From assembly GCA_015061765.1 (NCBI GenBank), contig SUVZ01000043.1:1-15212 (forward strand): a stretch of 15,212 nt of DNA. The letters run 5' to 3'. The notes under the pieces are model-generated. The model worked only from the letters and a program-made list of their open reading frames with translations. It was not told the DNA's origin and did no database searches. Made by a program: the position numbers and the translations under genes. Below, one piece after another: positions 1 to 7,622 of this stretch. Within the stretch, counting starts at the first letter, position 1. Each line of letters starts with the position of its first letter. The DNA is from Lentisphaerota bacterium. Its GTDB lineage: Bacteria; Verrucomicrobiota; Kiritimatiellia; RFP12; UBA1067.

Positions 1-2647
1 GCACATAGTTCGACACAGTAACCGGGCGGACCTCCGCCTTGGACGGATCTTCGCCAAGAGCAACCCACGGAACAGCGGTGAGCGTATTGGTGAGCGTGCT
101 TGCAACTTCAAGGACGCCGACGATATTCGTGGACGGTATCTCGTTCGTGACGGAAAGCGTATCATTGGGAATTATAAGCGTCGTGATGCGGTAGAAACCG
201 GTTGCGTCAGCAGACTTTCCGTCGTCATCCAGAAGAGGAACCGAGAAGCGCGGCTCATCCATGATCTCGCCGATGCGCGTCCAGCCTTCCGCCGTGGACT
301 TGCGGATGTCGTACTTCACGGTGTAGCCCGTATCAGTGCGACCTCGTTTATCCGCATCTGCAAGGGCGACATTGAGAGAAAGTCCGTTTTCGTCATTCGA
401 AACCGTGCTCAGAAGCAACTGGTTCTCAGCCGTACCGGTGACGATATTCTCCCACTTTCGCAATCCGTTGGCGGCATAGCCATCCAAAGTTGCATTTACG
501 TCATCTTCATGGAAATCTTCAGCCCGATTATATCCCAATGCCGTCAACAGCGAATCGACAACCGTAATCGGCAACTGACCGTTGGTCTTGCGCTGGGTGG
601 CCTTGAATGCCGCTTCCGGGAAACGGAAATAGGCCGTTTCGGCATCATTTGTCCGATATCGTTCACCCATCTCCTCCATCGTGATGTGGATCAACTTCAC
701 AAGCCCACGCGATGACGCGGCATCCCAGGCAAAATCATCCTCCCGCCCATAGGTCTCAGGCTCCGCGCCATTCGATGGAGCTACGGCATCATTCAACGGC
801 GAAACATCCGCCTGTTCGTGAGAGTCGTAGAGCTTGACCCTCGGTCCGGCCTCGCTGAAGTCTCCATTTGAATCCTGCACGGCCGGTGCCGCAAGCACCT
901 GGACACGATACTTCATGTTGGTGTATTGCATGTACTTCCAGTCGCCGGAGGAGAAAGTGATCCTCCCGATATCCGGCACACCATCGATCATCGTCACTTC
1001 GCGCACCTCATTGTCGGAATCATGCAGGGGAACGTTCGTGAGATCAGTCATCGTGCCTTCCTCCTTCGCCTCCCAAGCCTTGGCCGCCACCATATACGGA
1101 TGCTTTTCGCAGTAATTGCCTATGACGACACGGTTGGACGCGACCCATTCCGGTTTCGGCAATGTATGGTACGAACCGCCATCAAGCACAAACGCATTCG
1201 GATGATCAGATTCCCTGTGTCCTGTGACGGTCCCTGTCTTGCTGGTCGAGCTATCGAGGATCGTCACTCTGGCCGTATCGTTTGAAACATGAAAATCACA
1301 TTCAAGATCGAAACCCTTCAGGTCCAGAATGAGCTCGACTCCGCTCGGCACCACCGCCGGTTGGCTCATCTTGTAGTTCTGGCTCAGTTCCATATATATG
1401 GGACTCTCTCCGGTGGCGATCAACTCCACGACCTTCTTTCCGTCCTTCGGGAGTTCATGGACGATATGTCTGGACCAGATCAGCGCATTTCCGTCAATCC
1501 TTCCGCGATACTCATTGTTCCCGTTCCAGAAGAACTGCCGGGCCTCCTCCTGGCTGCCGTCGAAATATTCCCAAACGGCACCGAAGTGCGAGTGCTGCGG
1601 CTCGGTGATTTCCGTTATGTTGGGATAACGCACCCCCACCCAACCCGTGAACCTGATGCCTTCGTACGAAAAACCGGGCGGATTTATGTCGATGTGATTG
1701 ACGAGCTTGAGTCGGTTCACATATCTTTCGTCAAGATCATATGTGGAAACGTCGTCCGGCACCCTGCTGTCCCCGGTTCCGCTGAAATTGTTGGATATGA
1801 CCGCCGTACCGGTGACATGGAGCATCGGCCCCGTATTGCCCAGATATATGCCGCCGCCGAAAAGCCCGGCGCCGCATGTGTTATTGGTTATGTATCCGCC
1901 GGAAATGTAGATGTCTCCCCGGGAGCTGATGCCATAGTTGTCAGTGTTGTCAACCCGGGTGCCGTCCGTATGGATTGCGCCGCCGGCACCCTTTGCATTG
2001 CAGCCTGTGATGGTTCCGCCCGTCATGATGACCGTGCCGTAGTCACAGCAGATCGCACCGCCCTTGCCCGGGCTGGACTGGTTGTTGCAGTTCTGGATCA
2101 TCGCTCCGGAGTTGATCCTCAGAACCGCGCCCGTCTTCACGTGGATCGCGGCGTTCTCGGCGCCTGAAGCGGACTTGAGATACACGTTTTTAATGACGGC
2201 TCCATCCTGCAGAACCAGACGCGAAATATTGGTGGTTACGTTGCCGTTCCCCGAACTCAGGACTTCCATGCCTTTCAAGTGGAAAAGATCGACCTGCTGA
2301 CTTGCATCCTCGCAGTCGATGGTAAGATTGCTGATCGTCAGCGTGGAGCCGGGATACACCGTGCAGCCATAGGTTCTGCCGGCATTGATCAAGGTTATGT
2401 TTTTGCCGGGGGCGCTCCGGAACGTAACCTCTCCATCCGCATCGATTCGAAATGCGGATCTGAACGAAATGTTATCGTTGAACTCAACCACATCGCCCGC
2501 CCTGAGTTTACTCACAATAGAGGTGAAACGGTTCGCACTCGATCCCCCGGACCAGGTCTTGACCGTATATGTATCGGCTAAAGCGCCTTGCGCGAGAAAC
2601 ATCGCGCAGAGCGCTGTGGACAGAACATGGAAAGAAAACATCTTCAT
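1..2647 (-). CDS. Large secreted beta-helix protein, C-terminus beyond the left edge
   Basis: The frame is open from an ATG at 2647 to the window edge, giving 882 codons and no stop, so the gene is partial at its 3' end. Residues 1-24 form a signal peptide (MKMFSFHVLSTALCAMFLAQ then GALA), with likely cleavage before DTYTV. Residues about 50-300 have the rungs of a right-handed parallel beta-helix: repeated GGAI and GGGIY turns, asparagine ladders, and phrases such as LTISNLTIDC and VIMTGGTITGCNAKGAGGAI. A second beta-rich part around residues 395-480 contains VVPSGVELILDLKGFDLECD and ILDSSTSKTGTVTG. Near the end of the visible part is ATGFYRITTLIIPN, a short ending-like motif common in Verrucomicrobia-type exported proteins, followed by further sequence. 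The start overlaps the upstream gene's stop as ATGA, indicating translational coupling. A surface or secreted adhesin or glycan-binding role is inference; no catalytic residues are recognisable. Confidence 0.85.
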   Translation of the reverse strand, partial: MKMFSFHVLSTALCAMFLAQGALADTYTVKTWSGGSSANRFTSIVSKLRAGDVVEFNDNISFRSAFRIDADGEVTFRSAPGKNITLINAGRTYGCTVYPGSTLTISNLTIDCEDASQQVDLFHLKGMEVLSSGNGNVTTNISRLVLQDGAVIKNVYLKSASGAENAAIHVKTGAVLRINSGAMIQNCNNQSSPGKGGAICCDYGTVIMTGGTITGCNAKGAGGAIHTDGTRVDNTDNYGISSRGDIYISGGYITNNTCGAGLFGGGIYLGNTGPMLHVTGTAVISNNFSGTGDSRVPDDVSTYDLDERYVNRLKLVNHIDINPPGFSYEGIRFTGWVGVRYPNITEITEPQHSHFGAVWEYFDGSQEEARQFFWNGNNEYRGRIDGNALIWSRHIVHELPKDGKKVVELIATGESPIYMELSQNYKMSQPAVVPSGVELILDLKGFDLECDFHVSNDTARVTILDSSTSKTGTVTGHRESDHPNAFVLDGGSYHTLPKPEWVASNRVVIGNYCEKHPYMVAAKAWEAKEEGTMTDLTNVPLHDSDNEVREVTMIDGVPDIGRITFSSGDWKYMQYTNMKYRVQVLAAPAVQDSNGDFSEAGPRVKLYDSHEQADVSPLNDAVAPSNGAEPETYGREDDFAWDAASSRGLVKLIHITMEEMGERYRTNDAETAYFRFPEAAFKATQRKTNGQLPITVVDSLLTALGYNRAEDFHEDDVNATLDGYAANGLRKWENIVTGTAENQLLLSTVSNDENGLSLNVALADADKRGRTDTGYTVKYDIRKSTAEGWTRIGEIMDEPRFSVPLLDDDGKSADATGFYRITTLIIPNDTLSVTNEIPSTNIVGVLEVASTLTNTLTAVPWVALGEDPSKAEVRPVTVSNYV

Positions 2648-4677
2648 CTTTCGTCTCCTTCGCATGCAAGCACGCGATACGACAGTTTTTTGCCTTTGAG
2701 ACGCACTCCGTCCGCGGCGGAATCCCATGTCACACGGTGATCGCCGGATCTGTGCAGATCAGGACGATCGCCAAGTCGCTGCGGAACCGAGACATCGTCA
2801 TTCCTGACAAAGCTTCTGAGCTGGATCGTGTTGGTCACGCCCCCCTCCTCATATGTGGCGATGAACACAAGCCTGTACTTGACGGCATCCTCTTCCGACA
2901 CCGAATAATCTATATCGACAAGGTTGTTCCACGGATACCGCTGCCGCGCTCCGTACACCTGCGTCACCACCGGAGCGAAAACCGGAGTTATGGTGATGTT
3001 CGTATACACGGAGAACGTGAAAACGTACTGCTGTTCGGAATCTTCGACCTTGTTTTTGTTTATGATCCAGCCGTCCAGATAGTGCGCACTGTCAGCTACG
3101 GCATGCACGGTGACCATTGAATTTGAGATGTAGCTGTCGCCGTATATGGTAACGCCCGATACGCGACCTCCCGTAAACTCGCCGAGACGCACTTCAAAAA
3201 TCCCCGGCTGGGACGGTTTTTCCTCCTCTGTCTTCCATTTGACCGCAACCGCGCCGATGGCGTTGGCCGGAACACGGCTGCCACCGTCGAATGTGACATC
3301 AACAAGCATTTCTTCATTCGCTGCGGCGACATCCGGACCGAGAGTCACGATCTCTCCGTCCTCCAGCGCGTAGGCCATGCTGGGCGTCCCGCCGGACAAC
3401 ACCGTCGAATAGTCGAAATACGTCGCCACCGACAGGGTGCAGAGATAATGATTGGTATCCACCTGCACCATCACTGGCGCATAGGCGTATTCATCCTTGT
3501 TGGGAACAACATTTGGATGGGGAAAATCGGAGGAATATCCATTATGCTGTCCTCCTGCGGCGACGATTCCGCTTTCAGCGTATCCGGAGAACAGTCCGTC
3601 CACACGAGCGGAGGAATTCGTCGCGTCTATGCGGTCCATTCCTGCCGTTGCCCCGATGATCGTATTCACGAGCTTGCAGGCATGAGGATCGGTGGAATCG
3701 TCATACCGTCCAAGACAGGATTTGGATACGTAGTTGCCGTTGTCGTATCCGTTGTTCGCAAGAATGGAATTCACTATGTACACGTGCCCCGCACCACCGG
3801 CGTTTCCGATTGCGCCTCCGGCCGACACATCATACTCCGTTGACGTGGTTACGTTTCCTGTGAACGTGGAGTTCATCACATACAATGTGCCGCCTTTGCA
3901 GTTGTTGATGCCGCCACCGATTTCTGTGGAGGCGTTGTTGGCGACAACGCAGTTGTTGAGACACATCAGACCCTGATTCTCCGCCGCGCCGCCGCCGTGC
4001 GACGAACCGAGCGATTCGTTCTCCGTAAGCGAACATCTGTCCAGGATCACGGTGCCGCCGTTCTTGAAGCTGCCGTTTTCTTCCTCACCCAGGTTCAATA
4101 TGCCGCCGCCGAACCAATTGGCATTGCGCACGATATTGCAGTCCACAAGCACAGAACTCGCTCCCGGACGGTTGAGAAGCGCCGTCCCGGTTTGAGTGAT
4201 GACGGTATCTATCAGTTGAAGGCTGCCATAGTTGTCAATGCCGCCGGTGCTTCCCGTATAGTCGGCCGTGACGGACCCGGTGAAACCGCCCTTCAGCGTA
4301 AGATTGGAGATCGTGACGGTCGCCCCCGCCGGAACGGTGAAAAGGTTGTAATCGTTCTCCCCCTGCACGATCTTCGGCTCCACAAGCCTATCGCCAGAGA
4401 CCGTCACCTTGCCGCTTTCCGGCAGAAACGGTTCCATCACCTGCACAACCTTGCGTTTTCCCGTGGCAGTTCTGACTGAGCTGCACAAATACGTGCCGTT
4501 GGTAAGCTGCAGCGTCTTAGTGACCTTCACTATCGACACATCATCATTGTCTAAAGCCGATTGGAGATCCTCAAGCGTCGACACGACCGCCACGTCATTT
4601 TCAACGGTATAGGCGCCATATGCCAAGAACACGGCAAGGCATGAAACAGCAAAAGATGTTTTCTTCAATAAAGACAT
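2644..4677 (-). CDS. Secreted right-handed beta-helix protein (677 aa)
   Basis: The product begins with a signal peptide (MSLLKKTSFAVSCLAVFLAY, residues 1-20). Residues about 110-350 are a parallel beta-helix of the polymorphic outer-membrane-protein style: GGIDNYGSL, GGGILNLG, GGGAAENQG, GGGINNCKGG and GGAIGNAGG recur every 26-38 residues, each followed by short strands such as LYVMNSTFTGN and VYIVNSILANN. A later beta domain (about 500-570) with VTVHAVADSAHYLDGWIING-like spacing resembles InlB B-repeat folds. Residues 578-670 hold RQRYPWNNLVDIDYSVS, a segment I associate with exported proteins of Kiritimatiellota and relatives. There is no obvious membrane anchor at the C-terminus. The gene follows the 251-aa exported protein by 35 nt without a clear Shine-Dalgarno sequence, and its TGA overlaps the next ATG. 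Function is unknown; a cell-surface or released adhesin is the likeliest reading. Confidence 0.9.
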   Translation of the reverse strand: MSLLKKTSFAVSCLAVFLAYGAYTVENDVAVVSTLEDLQSALDNDDVSIVKVTKTLQLTNGTYLCSSVRTATGKRKVVQVMEPFLPESGKVTVSGDRLVEPKIVQGENDYNLFTVPAGATVTISNLTLKGGFTGSVTADYTGSTGGIDNYGSLQLIDTVITQTGTALLNRPGASSVLVDCNIVRNANWFGGGILNLGEEENGSFKNGGTVILDRCSLTENESLGSSHGGGAAENQGLMCLNNCVVANNASTEIGGGINNCKGGTLYVMNSTFTGNVTTSTEYDVSAGGAIGNAGGAGHVYIVNSILANNGYDNGNYVSKSCLGRYDDSTDPHACKLVNTIIGATAGMDRIDATNSSARVDGLFSGYAESGIVAAGGQHNGYSSDFPHPNVVPNKDEYAYAPVMVQVDTNHYLCTLSVATYFDYSTVLSGGTPSMAYALEDGEIVTLGPDVAAANEEMLVDVTFDGGSRVPANAIGAVAVKWKTEEEKPSQPGIFEVRLGEFTGGRVSGVTIYGDSYISNSMVTVHAVADSAHYLDGWIINKNKVEDSEQQYVFTFSVYTNITITPVFAPVVTQVYGARQRYPWNNLVDIDYSVSEEDAVKYRLVFIATYEEGGVTNTIQLRSFVRNDDVSVPQRLGDRPDLHRSGDHRVTWDSAADGVRLKGKKLSYRVLACEGDER

Positions 4678-4712
4678 GGCAATATGGTTTTATTGATGGT
4701 GGATGGTACTGC

Positions 4713-5468
4713 TTAATCGCCGTTGCGAATCACCTTGAAGAAACCTGAAGGACTTTCGGGCTTGCGCGTGACGAGCGTCACTTCGCCGCCTTCGCCCGAT
4801 GTCTCTACGGCGGCGGTCGCGCTGTCGGAAGCCGTCAAATCGACGCCGGAGCGCACACGCATGAACCCTTTGAGGTTCTCAACCGTGAGGAACACGTTGT
4901 CGCCCTCAATGCGCATCGACTTTATCCGCGGCTGTTCACAGTCCGCCGGCGCCGCAGAAACACTCGAAGCGACAAGTCCTGACGATCCTTTCCCGGTTTC
5001 AGCGGATTTTGCGTTCAATGCTCCAACCGCAAGATTTGCGCTTGCCGCCCCGTATCCGTTCATCAAGGCGAGCTTGCCGTTCACCGTGCCGTACGGACGC
5101 ACCGCATCGCCCGAAGCAACACGTGTATCAAGCAGATATACGGCATACTGTCCACCTGCCAGTTCTTCTGCTTCAGCCTGGGGAATCTGGAACAATACCG
5201 GCGGGCAACGCCCGTCTTTGGCGACCGGAGCCATGAGCACAACCCTGTCATAAGTGTCAATGCACGCACCATTCGCCGCAAAACCATCAAATTTACCATC
5301 ACTCGACCATACGAGCGCATAGCATTCCCCATCCATCACGACAGAGCCGTCGGCATAGCGGTCTGGACCTTTGGTGGAAAAGGAAATCCTGGCATCGCCA
5401 ACACTGTTCGCAAATGCAACAGCGGCAACGCCTATCGACAACAATATTGCACTCACTTTGATACTCAT
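4713..5468 (-). CDS. Exported protein of unknown function (251 aa)
   Basis: The start chosen is the ATG at 5468, because it opens directly into a signal peptide (MSIKVSAILLSIGVAAVAFA). The frame extends 45 codons further upstream to 5603, but that extension crosses an AT-rich stretch and a TATAAT box and would bury the signal peptide. The mature part contains ISFSTKGPDRYADGSVVMDG, ECYALVWSSDGKFDGFAANG, VAKDGRCPPVLFQIP and NGYGAASANLAVG, then a C-terminal beta domain (about residues 165-251) with FLTVENLKGFMRVRSG and a final SGFFKVIRNGD. That last motif is a common ending in exported proteins of this group. It resembles a recurring family in gut Kiritimatiellota as far as I recall, with no assigned function. 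It is the first gene of the three-gene exported-protein operon, so it may be a partner or accessory of the two beta-helix proteins; this is inference. Confidence 0.85.
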   Translation of the reverse strand: MSIKVSAILLSIGVAAVAFANSVGDARISFSTKGPDRYADGSVVMDGECYALVWSSDGKFDGFAANGACIDTYDRVVLMAPVAKDGRCPPVLFQIPQAEAEELAGGQYAVYLLDTRVASGDAVRPYGTVNGKLALMNGYGAASANLAVGALNAKSAETGKGSSGLVASSVSAAPADCEQPRIKSMRIEGDNVFLTVENLKGFMRVRSGVDLTASDSATAAVETSGEGGEVTLVTRKPESPSGFFKVIRNGD

Positions 5469-5480
5469 AACAGGTGCGTA

Positions 5481-5511
5481 ATTATACCATAATGCCAACA
5501 CTTCGGCACAA
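5481..5511 (-). promoter_or_regulatory. Promoter of the exported-protein operon
   Basis: On the minus strand a perfect TATAAT (5481-5486) within GGTATAATTACGC lies 12 nt before the ATG at 5468. A weak -35-like TTGTGC lies at 5506-5511 with a 19-nt spacer. A run of nine A residues (minus strand, 5515-5523) sits just upstream and could act as an UP element. With transcription starting 6-8 nt after the -10, the leader would be only about 5 nt, and no Shine-Dalgarno sequence is present. Confidence 0.6.
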
Positions 5512-5625
5512 GCGTTTTTTTTTGCAAAATTTACGTTAAAAATAAGAAAATATTCAAATAAAACACAATACCCATGAGAATGTCTTGGCGAAGATATCCC
5601 CATAAAGCGGGCTGCACTATAATGC
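5512..5625. other. AT-rich intergenic stretch
   Basis: The gap between the exported-protein operon and the transporter pair is markedly AT-rich, with a nine-T run at 5515-5523 and several A tracts up to about 5570. I see no convincing stem-loop terminator for the transporter genes here and no credible gene. A plus-strand TATAAT at 5619-5624 has no good -35 and no gene downstream in that direction. Confidence 0.5.
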
Positions 5626-6270
5626 TTAATCTATCTCTCTTAGGGCTGAAAGAATCGCTTCAGGGGTTATTTTCCTGCCCTTTACGCGCAGAATAAGAAT
5701 CTTTGTTATGAGGGCACTTTCAATGTCCGAGAGGCATACGCCATCTTTCCTGTCCTCAAGTATCCGCATCAGATCCAAAGTCGTGAGACTGTACTTCGAT
5801 TCTTTGTCGGGCATGAAGATATCCGTGAATTTCATCGCTATCGCGGTAAGCGGACTGAGCGCGGCAGATATCACGCGATATGGCCCCGCCAGCAGAAGCG
5901 AACGCCTGAGCGGCCTCGCGGAGCAAAGAAGTTTGGGCATGAACTCCGAGGCGTACAGCACAAGAAACGCTGCGAAAAGGCTCCAAACGACATTCGCCAC
6001 CGAATCCTTTGCGAACAGTTCGGCGGCAAGTGCGGCTGTCGCAGATGAATACGAGACGTTTGCGATATTGTTTCCGATGAGGAGCGTGGTTGTGGTGCGC
6101 CCCATGTCAGAAAGCGCCTTTTGCACGATTTTCGCCTTGCGCCCGCCTTCACGGGCAAGGTGCAGTATACGTTCGCGGCTCACGGAAAGAAACCCGGTCT
6201 CCGTTCCTGAGAAGAACGCTGAAAAGGAAAGCGCAGCAAGCGTGGCAATTGCAAGAAGGAATATTGTCAT
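5626..6270 (-). CDS. DUF21-only CNNM-type membrane protein (214 aa)
   Basis: This is a short member of the CNNM/CorC (DUF21) transporter superfamily. Residues 1-150 form the transmembrane domain: helix 1 (TIFLLAIATLAALSFSAFF) runs into SGTETGFLSVSRERILHLAR, the family's helix-1/cytoplasmic signature; TTLLIGNNIANV (62-72) gives the conserved GN motif; and YASEFMPKLL (106-115) is the GExxPK signature in altered form. After about residue 150 a helical linker is present, and the sequence reaches KGRKITPEAILS where family members normally enter their first CBS domain, then stops. CBS and CorC-HlyC domains are therefore missing. Its ATG overlaps the stop of the complete paralogue as ATGA. Family members move Mg2+ or related cations, some by Na+ exchange. 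A heteromeric pair with the upstream protein is inferred from the overlap and from similar paired arrangements. Confidence 0.88.
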   Translation of the reverse strand: MTIFLLAIATLAALSFSAFFSGTETGFLSVSRERILHLAREGGRKAKIVQKALSDMGRTTTTLLIGNNIANVSYSSATAALAAELFAKDSVANVVWSLFAAFLVLYASEFMPKLLCSARPLRRSLLLAGPYRVISAALSPLTAIAMKFTDIFMPDKESKYSLTTLDLMRILEDRKDGVCLSDIESALITKILILRVKGRKITPEAILSALREID

Positions 6271-7526
6271 TCCGAATCCTCCTCCGTGCGCTCCACCGCC
6301 TCGTCCGTCTCTGCGATCAGGTCCCAGTCGCTGTCGGAGGCGTCGCGCCTGATCACCTCAAGCCGAACGGACATCACGCGCCTGTGACGGCGCTTCAGCA
6401 CCGTCGCGCGGCATCCGTCGGCTTCAATCTCCTGTCCGACATGCGGAATGCGCTCTGCATGGAACTGCACCCAGCCGGAAAGCCTGTCGGCATCCTCCGC
6501 CTCCAGCTCGATGTCAAGAGCACGGTTTATCTCGTCAAGACTCGCCCTCGCGTCAATCTCCCATACGTTCGCGCCCTTCTGCACGATTTGCGGCTCCGCT
6601 TTTGGATTCTGGAACACGCCCGGTCCGACGATCAGTTCAAGTACGTCATTGACTGATATTATCCCTGCGGTACCGCCGTATTCATCCATGACGATGGCAA
6701 GCGGCTTTCCGCTTTTCGCAAACATGGCAAGCAAATCGTCCAGAGTGACCGTCTCGGGAACGAACAAGGCGTCCTCAATCCGCCCCGTATCGACATCAAT
6801 CACGCCTTCGATGGCATCAGGCGTACGCCGGAACACCGGCAGATAACGGTGTTTCGCGCTGGCAAGCGAAGCGGCGCGCGAAGCCTCGTCCAGATCGATG
6901 TCGTAGCCGATGATGTCAACGCGCGGCGTCATTTCGTCATTGGCGCAGAGCTCCGACAGCCGCAGCACCCCTTCAACCATCTCTGCATCTGCGACGGACA
7001 CCTCGCCATGTTCGGCGGCAGACTCCATCACCGATATGAGCTCCCCGTCCGAAAGAGCTCTGCGCTCCCGCGCAAGCATCGGGGAGAACGCCTTTGAGCT
7101 CATCCGCAGCACCGCATTGAAGGGCGTGAAGATCGCGCGCCAGAACCAGAGCATGCGCGCATACAGTGGCGCTATCTCCTCCGTGTACTTCAGCGCCAGA
7201 CGCTTCGGGGTTATCTCGCCAAAGAGCAGAAGCAGCACGGTCATAACCGGAACCGCGAGCCAACCGCCCGAAGGAATCCATCCCGAAAGCAGATAATAGC
7301 CAAGCGTGGATATGGCGAAATTGACGAAGGTATTTCCGACAAGAAGCGTGGAGAAAAGCGCCGCCTTGTCGTCCAGACACTTCCCGATGCGCATGTCCGC
7401 ATCTAAACTACGGGACTTGATTCTTGCGCGCTGAGCTCCAGTGAGGGAGAACAGAACGGTCTCCGCACTTGAGAAAAATGCCGAAAGCACAAACAGTACC
7501 GGCAATGCGATCAGCGCCGCCGTCAT
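6267..7526 (-). CDS. CNNM/CorC-family transporter with CBS pair (419 aa)
   Basis: This is a full-length hemolysin-type (HlyC/CorC/CNNM) protein. Residues 1-150 are the DUF21 transmembrane domain, with SSAETVLFSLTGAQRARIKS after helix 1, TLLVGNTFVNF (60-70) and LLFGEITPKRLALKY (100-114). Residues about 155-195 form the acidic helical bundle (ELISVMESAAEHGEVSVADA). The CBS pair begins at DEMTPRVDIIGYD (197-209), and CBS2 contains the canonical DEYGGTAGIISVNDVLELIVG (281-301). The CorC-HlyC transporter-associated domain follows (about 315-392, from VWEIDARASLDEINRAL). The length is usual for the family. CBS domains normally sense ATP/Mg2+ and control Mg2+ or Na+-coupled divalent transport across the inner membrane; which ion is moved here cannot be read from the sequence. 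GGAGA lies 5 nt before the ATG. The gene is first in a two-gene operon. An exact symbol (corC, mpfA, yfjD and similar) is not justified. Confidence 0.93.
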   Translation of the reverse strand: MTAALIALPVLFVLSAFFSSAETVLFSLTGAQRARIKSRSLDADMRIGKCLDDKAALFSTLLVGNTFVNFAISTLGYYLLSGWIPSGGWLAVPVMTVLLLLFGEITPKRLALKYTEEIAPLYARMLWFWRAIFTPFNAVLRMSSKAFSPMLARERRALSDGELISVMESAAEHGEVSVADAEMVEGVLRLSELCANDEMTPRVDIIGYDIDLDEASRAASLASAKHRYLPVFRRTPDAIEGVIDVDTGRIEDALFVPETVTLDDLLAMFAKSGKPLAIVMDEYGGTAGIISVNDVLELIVGPGVFQNPKAEPQIVQKGANVWEIDARASLDEINRALDIELEAEDADRLSGWVQFHAERIPHVGQEIEADGCRATVLKRRHRRVMSVRLEVIRRDASDSDWDLIAETDEAVERTEEDSE

Positions 7527-7563
7527 TTTATCTCCATTGTGTTCATATGCATACTGGTGGCGA

Positions 7564-7592
7564 ATTATACCAAAAAAGCCGTCTCCATGCGG
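7564..7592 (-). promoter_or_regulatory. Promoter of the CNNM transporter pair
   Basis: A minus-strand TATAAT (7564-7569, within GGTATAATTCGCC) lies 37 nt before the ATG at 7526. No good -35 is visible: at a 17-nt spacer the sequence is CCGCAT, in the terminator loop and arm. The core GGTATAATT matches the extended -10 seen elsewhere in the window. The promoter directly abuts the hairpin terminator of the upstream gene. Confidence 0.55.
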
Positions 7593-7605
7593 AGACGGCT
7601 TTTTT
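7572..7605 (-). terminator. Rho-independent terminator, probably bidirectional
   Basis: This is a perfect inverted repeat with 15-nt arms (AAAAAAGCCGTCTCC and GGAGACGGCTTTTTT) around a 4-nt loop. The inner nine pairs form a GC-rich stem, and each strand ends in a six-T run. It begins 17 nt after the lipoprotein stop codon, so it terminates that gene. The symmetry means it can also work in the plus direction. Confidence 0.93.
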
Positions 7606-7622
7606 CAATGACGCTGCGCCGC

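Noticed and set aside
1289..2167. A 292-codon plus-strand frame opposite the partial beta-helix gene.
   Set aside because: The minus strand has a continuous 882-codon frame with a signal peptide and beta-helix repeats, while the plus frame has no domain, signal or ribosome site.
5469..5603. A 45-codon N-terminal extension of the 251-aa exported protein.
   Set aside because: It would place a charged, AT-rich-coded stretch before a clean signal peptide and would run through the TATAAT promoter.
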